A stretch of 64,000 nt of DNA from Tenrec ecaudatus. Taxonomy: Eukaryota > Chordata > Mammalia > Afrosoricida > Tenrecidae. Positions 1 through 11,762 of the stretch are shown here, piece after piece (within the stretch, counting starts at the first letter, position 1; each line of letters opens with the position of its first letter). The position numbers and the translations under genes are program-made. The stretch covers positions 10,350,584-10,414,583 of the forward strand of contig NC_134537.1 of assembly GCF_050624435.1 (NCBI RefSeq), in the 5' to 3' direction. Under the pieces are notes generated by a model. That model made no database searches and was not told the origin of the DNA. It was given only the letters and a program-made list of their open reading frames with translations.

Positions 1-743
1 GAAAAGCAGCCCTCCTTGGATGGCCCAGGCCCTAGGCCTGTGAAGGAGCAAGCACTAGGACGGTGTATTTGGGCAGAAAAGCCAAAATGTAGGCTGGTTT
101 GGGTAGTTGATGACTCCATTGTATTTCTACAGAACTCCTCTTCTGGGCCAGCTCAACAATGTGCCTAGATACATAATCTTAAATATTTTATTCAACATTT
201 TGTTGAAATGTTTTGTATCAAACCCTACTTTTCTGCTAAGCCCAGCCCTATGATGAGAATCCTCAGCCTCCTGCAATTCCTTCTAGCTCCCTGAAGTCCA
301 GGTGACCATTTCCAGGCCAAACACTCTCCTTGCCCTCCCTGGACTCAGACTTTTTAGTTTGTCTTTGTTTTCCTTATGATCTCTACACTTTACCCTCTCT
401 GAGTTTCTCCCTCTCTCTTTCTTCTCTGGTGACTTGATTTTTTATTGTTTTGCCAAAATAATTGCACTCGATAAGAACATTGCATGCTGCGATGTGGATG
501 TATGGCACCATGGGGAGCAGACACACATGGGATGACAGTGCCAAGGGGAACCTCAGTCCAATGAATTATAATCCATGGCAGGTCACTGAACACAGAGCCT
601 TTCTGATGGCTAGTGTGTGTCTGAATGGACATGAAGGTCAGTGTTCCTCTTCCACATGTCATCAGGTCAAGCCCCTCATGAACTGCTCAAATGCACAGAC
701 GGATTCATCTCCTTTCCTGTTCCTCAAGGGATGGCTGGACTTC
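1..743. other. Unassigned sequence
   Basis: No convincing gene or repeat is recognised. Short overlapping frames on both strands (for example 462-749) look like chance. Confidence 0.4.
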
Positions 744-751
744 CACTAGAG

Positions 752-944
752 CAGCGGTTCTCAACCTGTGGGTCGCGACCCCTTTGGGAGGGCAAAAGAC
801 CTTTTCACAGGGGTCACCTGATCCATAACAGTAGCAAAATTACAGTGATGACACAGCAATGAAAATAATTTTATGGTTTGGGGAGATCACCACAACATGA
901 ACTGTATTAAAGGGTCACGGCGTTACGATGGTTGAGAACTACTG
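752..944 (+). mobile_element. SPIN-like non-autonomous hAT transposon, copy 1
   Basis: This is a 193-bp element. One end begins cagcggttctcaacc and the other end is its inverted counterpart ggttgagaactactg, giving ~15-bp terminal inverted repeats. Flanking 8-bp duplications cactagag (744-751) and ctctagag (945-952) differ at one base, and the TA-centred octamer fits hAT Buster-type targets. The interior matches the SPIN non-autonomous consensus as I remember it (ggtcgcgacccctttg, and the catgttgtggtgacc region in diverged, inverted form). There is no transposase. The alternative is a related rodent-type URR1 hAT element. Confidence 0.8.
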
Positions 945-1384
945 CTCTAGAGCATTTGTCCTTCCGCAACCATCACACTGGAAGCGTCCCACGGATTTTA
1001 CTGAGATGAAAACAGCCCTGGTTTCTGGTCTCCTACCAGGTCCGATCCTCCTCACTCTTATCTTGCCCCCAGCCAAGGATCCAGCGTCTTTACCACTAGG
1101 TAGATGTCCATCATCATGGGGGAAGTGCAGAGTTGTGCCTATGCATCAGTAGGAAATAGAGGCAAGCAGCCCCTGCCCCCCACCTTTGAGAGTGGCTTAC
1201 TCTGTTCTGGGAATTCCATAGTCAGGAGTTTGTGGTGGTCTCCCAGGGCCATAGGAATCTAACCTGAGTGTCTAGCGTGTGCTCCACAAATCCATTTTTC
1301 ACAGACACATTATAAAATATTCACGAGGCCAACAGATGCAAAAGAGGCCCTGCATGGTCAGGAAACAAGAAGATTGTATCACAA

Positions 1385-1515
1385 CGCCAGCCTGAGAAAA
1401 TCCAAGATTTCAATCTAATCCCAAGTTTGAGTCTGCTTTAGTAACTATAAAATGGAACCGTAGGAATTTGGGGAATGTTGGAGAATATTTTATGAGATAA
1501 TATATTTGAAAGCAG
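1385..1515 (+). mobile_element. Probable MIR SINE fragment
   Basis: ctttagtaactataaaatgg and ttttatgagataatatattt resemble the MIR core (cctcatctgtaaaatggg ... ggattaaatgagataatat). Confidence 0.45.
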
Positions 1516-1763
1516 ATGGTATGTCAAATAGCTCACAAAGACACTATCAAAAAAACAGCTTGACTGCCAGCAAGCCAATTCCACCTCACCATGACCCTAC
1601 AGAACAGGACAGAACTGCCCCTGTAGGTCTCTGAGATCGTATCTGTCTGTGGGAGTAGAGAGCTACGTCTTCCTCCTGCAGAGTGGTGAGTGAATTCAAA
1701 CTCATAAATCATCACCCCACACGAGAAACAGCCTGGAAACAGCATACTAACGGGGCACACTCT

Positions 1764-1935
1764 AAAGCAGTGGTTCTTGAGCATTAGCAAGAATGAAAAT
1801 CACCGGGGGGCTTCTAAAAACCCCAGTCCTTGGCTCTTCATCAGAGTTTCTGATTCAACAGAATTGGGGATGGCACCAGACTACATTTTGAACAAGTTCC
1901 TAGGTGCGCCTGCGCTCCTTGCCCGAGTCACAGGG
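1764..1935 (+). mobile_element. MER5-like (hAT-Charlie) fragment
   Basis: agcagtggttcttgagcatt, gaaaatcaccggggggcttc and gagtttctgattcaacaga resemble MER5-type elements. It is not a SPIN copy. Confidence 0.5.
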
Positions 1936-2397
1936 TACCAAGAAGTAAGCGGCTTAGAAAAATTGACACACTGTACCTTCCAGCACAGCCTATGAGGAGT
2001 CCACGTCCAAGTTCACTGGAGCTTCGCTGACTGTCTGACCAGGCGAGACACCAGCTTCCGTGTGTTCTTTCTGGACTGAGCCAAGATCACCCGGTTGCTG
2101 GCAGAATTCAGTTCCCTGGGATGGTAGGGTTGACGGCTCTGGTTTCTGGCTGGAGAATTTAGCCCCGTGCCCTTACCATGTAGCGCTCTTCATAGACTCT
2201 CTCCGTTTCCTTTCAAAGCCAGCAGAAAAAAATGCCCTCATCCGTTGAATATGTTCTGTCTAATCAGGCCCACCCACAAGAGACCCTCCCTTTGTATCAG
2301 CTCAAGCTCACCTGGCTAGGTAACTTAATTACCCCTTCAAATGCCTTTCTTTGTCTTCTAATCTCAGGAGTGATGTCCGACCACACACTAAATCAGG

Positions 2398-2530
2398 AAG
2401 TGTCAAACTGGTGGCCCACCGGCTGCAGAGGTAATTTTTTTGTGGCCCATGATGCTCTGAAATATAATGAAAATAGAAAAAAAATTGTTATGAAGAAAAT
2501 AGCGATTAGGGGAGATGGAGGCAATGCCAT
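2398..2530 (+). mobile_element. Possible hAT-type fragment
   Basis: agtgtcaaactggtggcccaccggc recalls common hAT ends (gtgtcaaactcgcggcccgc). Only one end is visible. Confidence 0.35.
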
Positions 2531-2729
2531 ACACACAGTTCCCTCGTTAACCCTTTAACTACTGAAGATGAGGAAAATCATAAAATCAAAGTTGCTCGTT
2601 TTAATTGAATGACACCCTGCTCGAAAGCATTCAAGAGGCAGGTGTGGATAAGACCAGGGAGTCTGGTCTCCACTCCCTATGCTGTTCCCTTCCAATCCGT
2701 GCTTCCCTTTTTTACTAGAGAGATCCACT

Positions 2730-3115
2730 AAAATATGAATCTTAGCATGTCACTCTCCTGCTACTGGTTCCTCGGTTTCTCCCAAACACCTCACTGTCTG
2801 TCTGTGGATCCTTACGAAAAAGTGTGGGTTTGTTCACACGGCTTCATGGAGCTCCATCCCCTAATTCTATCCTTGCTCTCAAGTTCCTGGCTTTCGAGTT
2901 CCCCGCCCTTGCCAGTCCCTGCACCATCCTCTATGACACAACCTGTATTGAAAGCTTACTTTCTTTTGCTTAACTCCTACTCAGTAGCCGGGTCTCACCT
3001 GTAAGGTCTTCCAGGAGGCCTGTCCTCACTTCTTAAGGAAGCGAGGGACCACATTAACTATCACAGCTCCCTGTATGTCCCCATCATAAAAGTTCTATTT
3101 GTCCCTTGAACAAAG
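2730..3115 (+). mobile_element. Possible L2 LINE 3' end
   Basis: Pyrimidine-rich text with ccaggaggcctgtcctcac, actatcacagctccctgtatg and cccatcataaaagttct resembles the L2 3' region (gaggccttccctgacc...). It is highly diverged. Confidence 0.35.
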
Positions 3116-4163
3116 ACACGTTGACAACCATCATCTAGCATGCTATGTCTTCAGCATGGCCAAGGACACAGTGGGCAGTGTTTATAGGAGTGATAATTAG
3201 CTCTGTGGTGGAGAGGCGGTTCCTTAATAGCTCCTCTGTGAAATCTGTTGGGAGTGCAAACTTCTCTTAGGAACAGGGACACCGGCACCAGGACTCAAAG
3301 AAGCAGAGAGGTTTCCCCTGAATGAAAGATTATTTTAATTTGTTCAATATGCACATTTATAATAATAATAGCTACAAAGGCATGCAATAATAAGTCCCTA
3401 ATGCTAACGTGGGGCAAAACACCTAATACAAATTAAACTGGCTCTGTTCCTGGGAATTTGGGTATATTGCATTGTGAATTTTTAGCCAAAACTGTGCAGT
3501 GCATAGCTGATTAATGGTCTAATTAAAATCAGAATGGGACCATAGGAAACGGTTGGTTTTCCCCAATAACCAGTAAATGCTTTCTATTAAAAATGGGCTT
3601 CTGACAGACATGTGCATGAACCAGGGGTTTTCCTCAGTGAGAGCCACAGCATGGCTTCCTAGAGCTTGCCAAGGCCTCGAAGGGCTGATGCCCCGAATCT
3701 GCCCATGAAACCATCTTGGCCACAGAGGGATCCATGCCATCCTGGAGGCGTGAAAGCATGCGCTTCTCTTCCACCTCCTGGCATGGAGAAACTGCCCCAC
3801 TTACAATCCTGAAAGGGCAGCTCCATATAGAATCGATTTTACCCTCAGCCACAAATGGCAGTAATGGATGTGGATATTGGTACCAACCTGGGCCAGTTAG
3901 GGAGGAACCGAGTCCGCGATCATAGGGAGCTGAGTGGTGCTCTGACGGCACTCTTTGGTGGCCGCCATGATGGTTTGTCACGCACCTGGGTGAATGGGCA
4001 CAAAAGTGAATCTGCAGGGAAAGCAGATGTAGAGACAGGAAAACAATGAGACTGCAACTGGCAGAGAGGCATCAGCATGCCTGAGAGTCCCCAGAGTGCT
4101 CTGGATCTAAAGCTTCCTTTTCTTAAGGTCCTTTGAGCCGTTTCCTATGATTTAATAACTCCT
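3116..4163. other. Unassigned sequence with an AT-rich conserved-looking patch
   Basis: 3330-3550 is AT-rich, with TAAT/ATTA motifs and no repeat signature. 3519-3981 has frames open on both strands with no recognisable domain. Confidence 0.35.
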
Positions 4164-4303
4164 AAGCCAGCCGCTCCATGAAAGGAAGACTGGGTTTTCC
4201 ACTCCTGTAAAGAGTGACAGTCTCAGAAACCCACAGGGGCAGTTCTACCCTGTCCTGTAGGGTTGCCATGAATCAGCATCAACTCAATGGCTGTGAGTTT
4301 GGT
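4164..4303 (+). mobile_element. AfroSINE, 3' two-thirds
   Basis: AfroSINE elements have a tRNA-derived head and a tail shared with RTE LINEs. Here the body (cagtctcagaaacccacag, cagttctaccctgtcctg) and tail (cagcatcaactcaatggc) are clear. The tRNA-like head is missing except for the last bases. Confidence 0.8.
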
Positions 4304-4485
4304 TTAGATGATGAAGGGAAGATGTGATACCAGTCATGTGGTTTTCTGCCATGAACTTCTTAGCCTCCCTCGTGCCTGATTCAGAACTGAGTCAGTGCCT
4401 TGGAGAAGGACAGAAATGGTGCACTGAGCCAAATGCTGGCAACTGTAAAGTTGAACAGGATAGTGAGAGTCATTATATGAGATAC

Positions 4486-4660
4486 GGAGTCGATTCTGAC
4501 ACCTAGTGACACTGTGCCACAGAGTAGAACTGCCGTTATAGGGTTTCCTAGATAATCATTTTTATGGGAACACATGGCCAGGAGTTCTCCTGCGGAGTCC
4601 ATGGCGGGTTTGAACCTTTGGCCATTCAGTTCCCACTTGCACACCTAACCATTGACCCTT
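4486..4660 (-). mobile_element. AfroSINE, antisense
   Basis: The tail complement gagtcgattctgacacc, body complement agagtagaactgccg and head complement gggtttgaacc appear in order on the plus strand. Confidence 0.75.
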
Positions 4661-6298
4661 CAGGACGTTTTGTGGCAGGAGTAAGGTAGCATAATTCAGG
4701 AGCCAAAGGACCACTAGAACTGGAACTTGAAATGTGAGTCAAACTAGAAAAAAGATCAGTGCTCATGAATGTAAAGATCCACCCTTGAAACAGAGGAAAC
4801 AGAAACAACCAAATGACTCAGGCTGAGTGGTGGAAGGAGAGACCTGATGTAAGCAATATATTTAGGACTGACTTGAGCTCCATATTCCTGCATCCAGCTA
4901 CCACTATAAGCATCTACTGTGTACCAATCCTCACCTCGGTGCTATCCATCCTTAAATTAAAAGTGTTACCGTGACCTTCTTCATGTCTCACTAGGGTAGA
5001 AGGCCTCGTTTTCCGCAACATGATTAATAGAAGAAGGTTGAAGAGAAGAGAGACTCACCAGACACAGCACTTGCTCCCTTTCATTGAGTGTCATCAGCCT
5101 ATAAGGATCAAGTCTCAACCATCAGCAGCATCGTTTCCTGCGTCTTTGGGAGCTTCCTTTTAGCAGATGTCTTCCTTGGCATTTCCCTGGAAGCAGATCC
5201 TTGAGACAAGACATGAGAGCCAGCAGTTGATTAGTTGGGAGGTGATCTCTGGACACACAAATAGGAGGAGAGGGGAAGTGAGACAGGAGAGGGGAAGGCA
5301 AGCCAATAAAGGATGTGCTCTCATCAGCAAGGTCAGCAGTTCGAAACCACCAGCCCTTCCTCAGGAGAAAGATGGAGCTTTCCACTCGTCAATAGTTACC
5401 CTCTCAGAAATGCACGGGGGCAGTTCTGCTGTCCTGCAGGCAGGTCCTGCCGCAAGGTGGGGTTTTCTTTTTTGTTTTGGGGGAGGGGGTTTGTTTTTAT
5501 TTTTGTTTATCAGCAAGTTATTGCTGTCAGAAACTGGAGCTCAGACCAGCTGGGGAATTCTGAGAGCTAGTGTAAAACATACACCTAAGAATTATCCTTC
5601 CAAAAAGGCTGACAAATCTGGGGCAGTTCTCTGTAACTTTGATCAATTATCATTGAGGGATGCTTTCAGCTTTTAGGGATTTTTCTTTTTTTTTTGGCTT
5701 GTCCCATATGAAGAATGTGTGCTCCCAGGACCAGACAGAAAGCCCTCAGAGTGAGATTCATAGCTATCATGGTAACAGCCTTGTTTCATAGAAATGAATT
5801 TTTAGGGGATAGGATAGGTCATTGTAAACTACAAAATGCAAGTTGCCTTGAGTTTAAATAGGATTCCTGATCCCTCCCCACAGTGTACTTGTTTGATGTG
5901 GTATCAAGATCCAATGATGGCTGGCTGCTGCTAATTGGGTGCAAGCAGAAGGTGGCAGAATCATTAGACCATAAGAAATGAGGAGGGCGGAGGGTGTGTT
6001 GTACAGTCTTTCCTCCTCCTTGCAGGTGAAGCAGATCTGGCAAAGTTCTAAGATGCACACGACCCACATGCAAGGACCCTAGGCTCTGAGCAGTTTAAGA
6101 CCTCCTACTGCAGCAGCAAACCCTAACTAAGCAGTTGTTCATTTTGGAATGGGATCCAGTGAGTTCCCAGAGAGGCGCTGAAGGCATAGACTGAAAGCCC
6201 ACTGGAATTCTTCATAAGAAGCTTAAAAGCTAGATTTTGATGTGGAATTTCTGATTTCAAACACAGTACACTATCTTGGCTGTTTTTTAAACACTCTG
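4661..6298. other. Unassigned sequence, apart from the 5.3-kb SINE
   Basis: A MIR-like trace lies near 4905. The frame at 5167-5676 crosses the SINE and is not a gene. Confidence 0.35.
5318..5455 (+). mobile_element. AfroSINE, partial
   Basis: The head end aaggtcagcagttcgaaacc and body gaaagatggagctttcc, ggggcagttctgctgtcc are present, but the RTE-like tail is absent. A T-rich stretch follows. Confidence 0.75.
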
Positions 6299-6512
6299 AT
6301 CCCTGGTGGCATAGTGGCTACACAATGGGCTTCGATCCTCAAAGTCAGCATTCAAACCCACCACGCACTCTGCAGGAGAAAGATGAGGCTTTCTACTCCC
6401 GTAAAGGCCCAGTCTCAGAAACTCAAAGGTAGAACTCAAAGTTCTACCCCGTCCTATAGGGCCACTGTGAGTTGGTATCAACTTGATGGCAATGAGTTTG
6501 GTTTTGAATTTT
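6299..6512 (+). mobile_element. AfroSINE, nearly full length
   Basis: The tRNA-like head ccctggtggcatagtgg has a B-box-like ttcaaaccca segment, followed by body and the RTE-like tail ending aatgagtttggtttt. It is the most complete copy in the window. Confidence 0.85.
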
Positions 6513-6569
6513 ATACAAAGTAAAGCCCAAACTAGCCAAGAGGTCACCGTGTGGGTGACAGGTCACATG

Positions 6570-6695
6570 AGATGATTTGTTGGGAGTCTGTGTCTGGAGC
6601 CCTGATTGTTTTCATTTGTAAAATAAGGATGTGACTTTTTCTTTAAAAGGTTTTGTGAGAACTATGCTCATGTAGAAATAAGCATCACCTGTTTT
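6570..6695 (+). mobile_element. Probable MIR SINE fragment
   Basis: catttgtaaaataaggatgtg and ggttttgtgagaactatg match the MIR core region. Confidence 0.5.
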
Positions 6696-6949
6696 GTGGA
6701 CTTCCTGCCCATCACCCTCCTCACCAGGGCTGTGGGATAGCTGAACTCAAATTTCATAACTGGACTGCTGGTTGAATTTCCTGTGTTTCTTTCTAATTCC
6801 TACTTGGTGACCATTTTCGTCCCTGGATCATAAACCAAACACCAAACAAAACTCAAGGTTATCAAGAAGATTTTGACGCACAGTGACTCGATGTGTTATT
6901 GAATATCTGCTGTGGAGCATTTACTTGGCTGTGATCCTTTATTGAGTGT

Positions 6950-7190
6950 ATTTATTTCGCTGTAGATGATTGTATATGTGTAGCCGAACATGCGATTCGA
7001 CCATTTCTACCTGTACAACCCAGAGATTTTGATTGCACGTTTCAAGTTGTACAACAATTCTCATCTTCCTTTTGTGAGTTGTTCCTCCCTTGTTCATGTA
7101 AGCTCGCTGTCCCCTAAATGTTCCTAAACTCAGATTGCTGTTCTCAACGGATCCCACATACCTAGAGCTTCAAGGAGTATAATGCTCAAG
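6950..7190 (-). mobile_element. Possible old L1 fragment
   Basis: The order of gttgtacaacaattctc, tcatcttccttttgtgag and cccacatacctagagc weakly resembles the antisense 3' UTR of old mammalian L1. Low certainty. Confidence 0.25.
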
Positions 7191-7604
7191 GCACACATTT
7201 ATTACTTGTTAAGCTAAATTTGTGTCTACTTTTGAGAAGACATCCAGGGATATTTTGGAGTTAAGATGATTTTCAGGGGAACAGTTTCAGGGGTGCATCC
7301 AGCTTCTGTAAGAAGTTCTAAAAATTCTGGAGCCAAGATAACAGATCACAAGGGCTTTCTGGATGGGCTCAAGCCTCCAGCGTTAACATTAGTGGTGACG
7401 TGCAAACTACTGTACCACTCAGGAGCCTCGCTTGGAGCACAGCAGCCAGAAAGCCGTTAAAGCTGTATTTCCTCAGCTCACTGAGGATTTGGGAGCAAAG
7501 TCGCTATAAAAACAAGCACTCGTGACACCTCATCCCTGCAGATTAAATTTAAGAGTTAAATAAGCGGGTTAGAGAATCAGTGTCCCTTATACATCCTCCA
7601 ATAT

Positions 7605-7792
7605 CCCTGGTGACACGATTGGCTAAGTGCTGTACTACTGGCCCCAAGTTCAATGGTTCAAACCCACCAGCCACTCCATAGGGGGGAAATGAGGCTCTCT
7701 GCTCTTATAAAGATTTACAGCTTTGGAAGCCCTATATAACGTCTCTCTGAGTCAGAACTTACTCAAATAACAGTGAGTTTGGGTTTGGGTAT
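7605..7792 (+). mobile_element. AfroSINE variant lacking the central block
   Basis: The tRNA-like head ccctggtgacacgattggc and ggttcaaacccaccagcc are followed by taaagatttacagctttgg and a tail gagtcagaactta...cagtgagtttggg. The usual gggcagttctaccctgtcc block is missing. Copies at 8266 and 44390 have the same structure. Confidence 0.7.
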
Positions 7793-7917
7793 TTGTCCTT
7801 CAGTGCCTAGCACTAGCCCTTCACACGGTCACCAACCAATAAATACTGGATATTAAATAAATCCAGCTCTTGATCAATGGACAAGATGACCATTAAGAGA
7901 AATAAGAGGTCTTTGGG

Positions 7918-8105
7918 TGATAGAAATGTTAATGAGCTTGGATGATAACCGATAAGGTGGAGGTTCAAATCCACCCAGCACCGCCTCACAAAAATCGTGG
8001 TGATCTATTTCCATAAAACCAGTCACTGAAAGCCCAATGACAACAATCCCATGTTAGCACACATGGGATCTCCGTAACTCAAACTCAACTCCATGGCAAC
8101 TGAAT
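7918..8105 (+). mobile_element. Diverged AfroSINE-related SINE
   Basis: Traces of the head (gaggttcaaatccaccc), the ccataaaaccagtcactg body, and a tail aactcaactccatggcaac are recognisable. It is much more diverged than its neighbours. Confidence 0.5.
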
Positions 8106-8265
8106 AAAGAGAAATAAACCCAACAAGCAAATTAAAAGGTACTCTCCAAACACATGGGTTTGCATCTTTATTCTATTTCTTTCTCACTAAAAGTCACTCT
8201 TCATGGCCTCATTTATTTATTCATTCAATAAATAGTTATTGATGATTAACAATTATTATTATCAA

Positions 8266-8462
8266 GGCGTCCTGGTGGCCCAATGGTTAAATCACTTGAC
8301 TGCTAACCCCAAACTCAGTGGTTTGAACTAGCAGCTACTCCATGGAAGAGGGATGCGGCATTCAACTTCCATAAAGATTAAAGCTCTTGGGGCGATTCTA
8401 CTGTCTTACAGCGTCAGCGTGAGTCAGACGCAACTAGGTGGCAGTGGATTTGGGTTTGGGTA
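8266..8462 (+). mobile_element. AfroSINE variant
   Basis: The head gtcctggtggcccaatgg with tgctaaccccaaactcagtgg, then ccataaagattaaagctc and a tail gtgagtcagacgcaactagg. Confidence 0.75.
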
Positions 8463-8584
8463 TGATTTGTAAGCACACTGCTGAGTTCTGACCATAGACC
8501 TGGGATGCTCCAGCAGAACTAAAGTAATATCTACTCTGTGGGAATGACTTGGCCCCGGGGTCATAACTGTGGCCAAACCACCCG

Positions 8585-8986
8585 TGATCGTGTTTTTGTG
8601 CCAACCTGGCACCGTAAGAAGATACGGGTGGAGTTTAGCCTGTCCATCAGGTCACAGCTGGATGACCCCATTTGGAATTGCCACCGAGACAAATGACTTG
8701 CTGGCCCTGTGATGCTTCCACTGCCATTTGACACTCAAGACTTTCACCCACTGGCCTGTGGTCCTCCTGCATTTCCCATCATTGCTGCGGCTGCATGAGT
8801 CAGAAGAGGGATTTATGCATTAGCATCCGAAGTATGAACTAGTATCAAACTTATGGGCTTGATCTGGACCGGGCTGGGATGTTTTCCTGATATCCAACTA
8901 CTAATTGATATAAAGATCTTTCTTACACATGGATGAGTATATGAGTGTCTCTGGATTTGTTTCTCTGGTCAAGCCGACCTAACACA
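8585..8986 (+). mobile_element. ERVL/MaLR-like solo LTR, about 400 bp
   Basis: It begins tgatcgtgtttttgtgcc and ends gccgacctaacaca, with the family's gatataaag TATA-like box at about 8908. It shares gggtggagtttagcctgtc with the 34.4-kb and 39-kb LTRs. No clear TSD is seen. Confidence 0.75.
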
Positions 8987-9460
8987 CCATCTGCTATGGA
9001 CACTAATTGACACGATTCATTTGTCTGAGTCAGTCCCGTGTGCTAGTAACAGTTTTGCTTCAGTTTCCCTCTGTACTGTTCTCATACCACATAAATGTCA
9101 CTTTGGTTGGCCAAATTGAAAAACAGCTTAAAAGGGAAAGCATGGGGTGGGGCGGTGGGGGAGAGATACCAGTTGATGAATTCATCATGACTCCTAACTT
9201 TTTGGGTTATGGATTTATTTCATGTTTCAGATGAGCACTCTGAATCAAAAGGCTCCACTCAAAATAGACTCTTACTCTCCTGTATCAGCCTGTTAAGGAG
9301 AAGAGTTGATCAGAGAAGTCAATTTGACAAAAACCAGGGGTTTGCTGGTGGCCTATAAACATCCTGTTTGTTACCACAGTGTGAAGCATGACAAGCGATA
9401 TAAGATCAGGTAGGGTGTGAGCTCAAAAAACAGGTCATGCTATTCTTTGAATAGTAGGGT
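8987..9460. other. Unassigned sequence
   Basis: No gene or family was recognised between an LTR and an L1 end. Confidence 0.4.
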
Positions 9461-9800
9461 AAGAGAAGTGGGAATTAAGGGGAAACCTATCATAATAGTT
9501 GACGTATGCCCCCCTCCCAGGGGGACGAACAACAGAAAAGTGGGTGAAGGGAGACAGCAGTTGGTGCAAGACATGAATAACAAAAAGTAATAATTTATAA
9601 ACCATCAAGGGTTCAGCGGGGAGGCAGGGAAAAAATGAGGAGCTGACACCAAGGGCTCAGGTAGGAAGAAAATATCTTGGAAAAGAGGGTGACAACATAT
9701 GTACAGATGTGTTTGACACAATGGAGATATGTATGGATTGTGATAAGAGCTGTAAGAGCCCCCAATAAAATTAATTTTAGAAAATAATTAAAAGAGAAGG
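9461..9800 (+). mobile_element. Short L1 3' end
   Basis: About 9471-9791 matches the distal L1 3' UTR (ggacgaacaacagaaaagtg, gcccccaataaaatta). Imperfect flanks aagagaagtg (9461-9470) and aagagaagg (9792-9800) look like a decayed TSD. Confidence 0.75.
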
Positions 9801-9889
9801 GAGATTTTTATTGAAATATTTCACTGACCTCCAGCTAAAAATAAATAAAGTAGGCCATGCATATTGACTCATCCAAGACTCATCATCAG

Positions 9890-10115
9890 CCACATATATT
9901 TATTATGAACACTTACTTGTGCCTTGCAGGATGCTAACTGTTTTTATCTACATTACCATCTATAATTCCCACAGAAACTCTGTTATTGTCTTTCTCATTT
10001 TACACCTGAAGACCCAGATGCCTTCTCAATATGTTAAAAATATGCCAAAGGGCACCGAGCAAATAAAAGATAAAGCCAGGAATTCCATCCAACTGATCCA
10101 AGTCAGGAGTCATGA
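9890..10115 (-). mobile_element. MIR SINE, antisense
   Basis: tttattatgaacacttacttgtgcc, then ctcattttacacctgaagac and a ggaattccatccaactgatcc-like end, follow the complemented MIR consensus in order. Confidence 0.55.
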
Positions 10116-10779
10116 CTTTGATCCACGATAGCTTCAGCAGCTCTGTCCTGCATGTCATGTCCTTTGAATGTCACCACCACCCTCTGGCAGCCAGGAAAAC
10201 AGATTATCTGTCTGACAGAAGGGAAAATTAAGGCTCAGGACTTACAGTTCTAACGGGCACTGTGTTCCAAGAGAATGGGCACATATCCCCACTCTGGCTA
10301 GCTTGGCTGAGTGGTTTGGTTGGTGATTGGCGCCACTAGAAAGATGAAAGCCAGAGAACCAGGCCAGAATGTGCACCCCACTCTCCAAGAAATAAGATCC
10401 CCAAGGGAGAGGCAAATGTTTGCGACAATGATATATGCATTGACCCTTCGGTCTAATCACGCAACGGCTACAAATTTTAATTACTTACACTGCGGCATTC
10501 TTGAATTTTTATCTTTAAAAACGTGAATCAGAACTCCAAGTCATAAAAGAGAGCAGCCTTACCGGGTGGATAGAGACGGATGGTACCCCCAAACTATGGC
10601 CCTTACATTTCAGGTTGGAACTCAACTAGTTTCCATGTTAGAACGAGCATTTAAGATCAAAGGAGCAGCACTTACCCAAGGACCAAGTCCAGAGGGTTAG
10701 GAAAGAGAGAGAATGGAAACAGGAGAGGCAGAAAGTAACATAATTTGGAGTATTGCGGATGAGCTGGATTAGACTGTGA
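10116..10779. other. Unassigned sequence
   Basis: Nothing was recognised before the RTE copy begins. Confidence 0.4.
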
Positions 10780-11101
10780 ATAAATGGTTGAAAGTAAAAC
10801 TATAATCTGTGCTCATGTAGAACCTATACCCAGACCAAACAGACTGATTCAAACAGGGGGAACCTGTGTGGTTTAAAATCAGGAAAGGTGTATGACAGGA
10901 CTGTATTCTTTCATCTCACCTATTCAATCTGTATGCTGAGCAAGTAACCTGAGACGCTGGTCTATGTGAAGGAGACAGCATCAGGATTGGAGGACGGCTT
11001 AGTAAGAGCCTACAACAAGCAGATAATATAACTTTGCTTTCTGAAAGCAAAGAGGACTTGAGACGCTTGAAAAAGCAAAAGCCTTCCGTGGGGAAGGAAA
11101 C

Positions 11102-11762
11102 TGTGGTAAAGGTGACCAGATTTTAATATTGGTAAAGCGGGACACCAGCGGGACACCATCGATAAAACTCATATCCTGGCAAAATAGCCACATGACAGCC
11201 AAAAACCGTATACCCTAGCTTGTCGTGCATTCTTTCCAAAATTCGGGACTTTTTAAAAATGCCACGGGACGCGGGGAAAATCTTTAAAAAGTGGGCAGGT
11301 CTGCCAAAAGCGGGACATCTGGTTAGCCCATAATGATGACTTCATTTGTAGACACTACGGAGATTAATAGCTCACTGGAGGCCAGACCCACACTATCTGC
11401 TACATCTTCCAATTGACGAGCCACATGGAGTTATGCTAATGGAGCCAGAGCTCTGGAGCTGGAGTAGTCCTGCGGAAACCTGTACCAGCACTGAGATGCT
11501 TCCACTGCCACTGGGTCCACATGACTTTCCACCCACTGACCTGTGACCTTCCTGCATTCAGCATCGTTGCATATGTTGCACGAGTCTGAAGAGGAATTTA
11601 CAGACTGGTGTCAGACATATGAGCTAATAGCGGACATATGGACTTTATATGGATTGGGCTGGGGTGTTTTCTTAATATACAATAACTCTTTATATAAAGC
11701 TCTTTCTTACAAACATATGAGTCTCTATGAGTTTGTTTCTCTACTCAACCCAGACTAACACA
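11102..11762 (+). mobile_element. ERVL/MaLR-like LTR inside the RTE copy
   Basis: It begins tgtggtaaa, matching the tgtggtagtt start of the 34.4-kb LTR, and resumes after the small element at about 11329. It ends cagactaacaca, with the family's ctttatataaagctctttc TATA region near 11690. Flanks are only weakly similar, so the TSD is not secure. Confidence 0.7.
11111..11328. mobile_element. Small inverted-repeat element (GGTGACCAGA ends), MITE-like
   Basis: It is about 218 bp. The left end ggtgaccagatttt pairs with the complement of the right end catctggttagcc, and cgggac motifs recur inside (gcgggacaccagcgggacac, gccacgggacgcgg). It has no coding capacity. I recall similar ggtgaccagatgtcccg elements in other vertebrates but cannot name the family. 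It replaces part of the 5' region of the surrounding LTR. Confidence 0.5.

Noticed and set aside
1764-1790. Fourth SPIN-like start (gcagtggttctt)
   Set aside because: The interior follows a MER5-type element, not SPIN, and the far end does not match.
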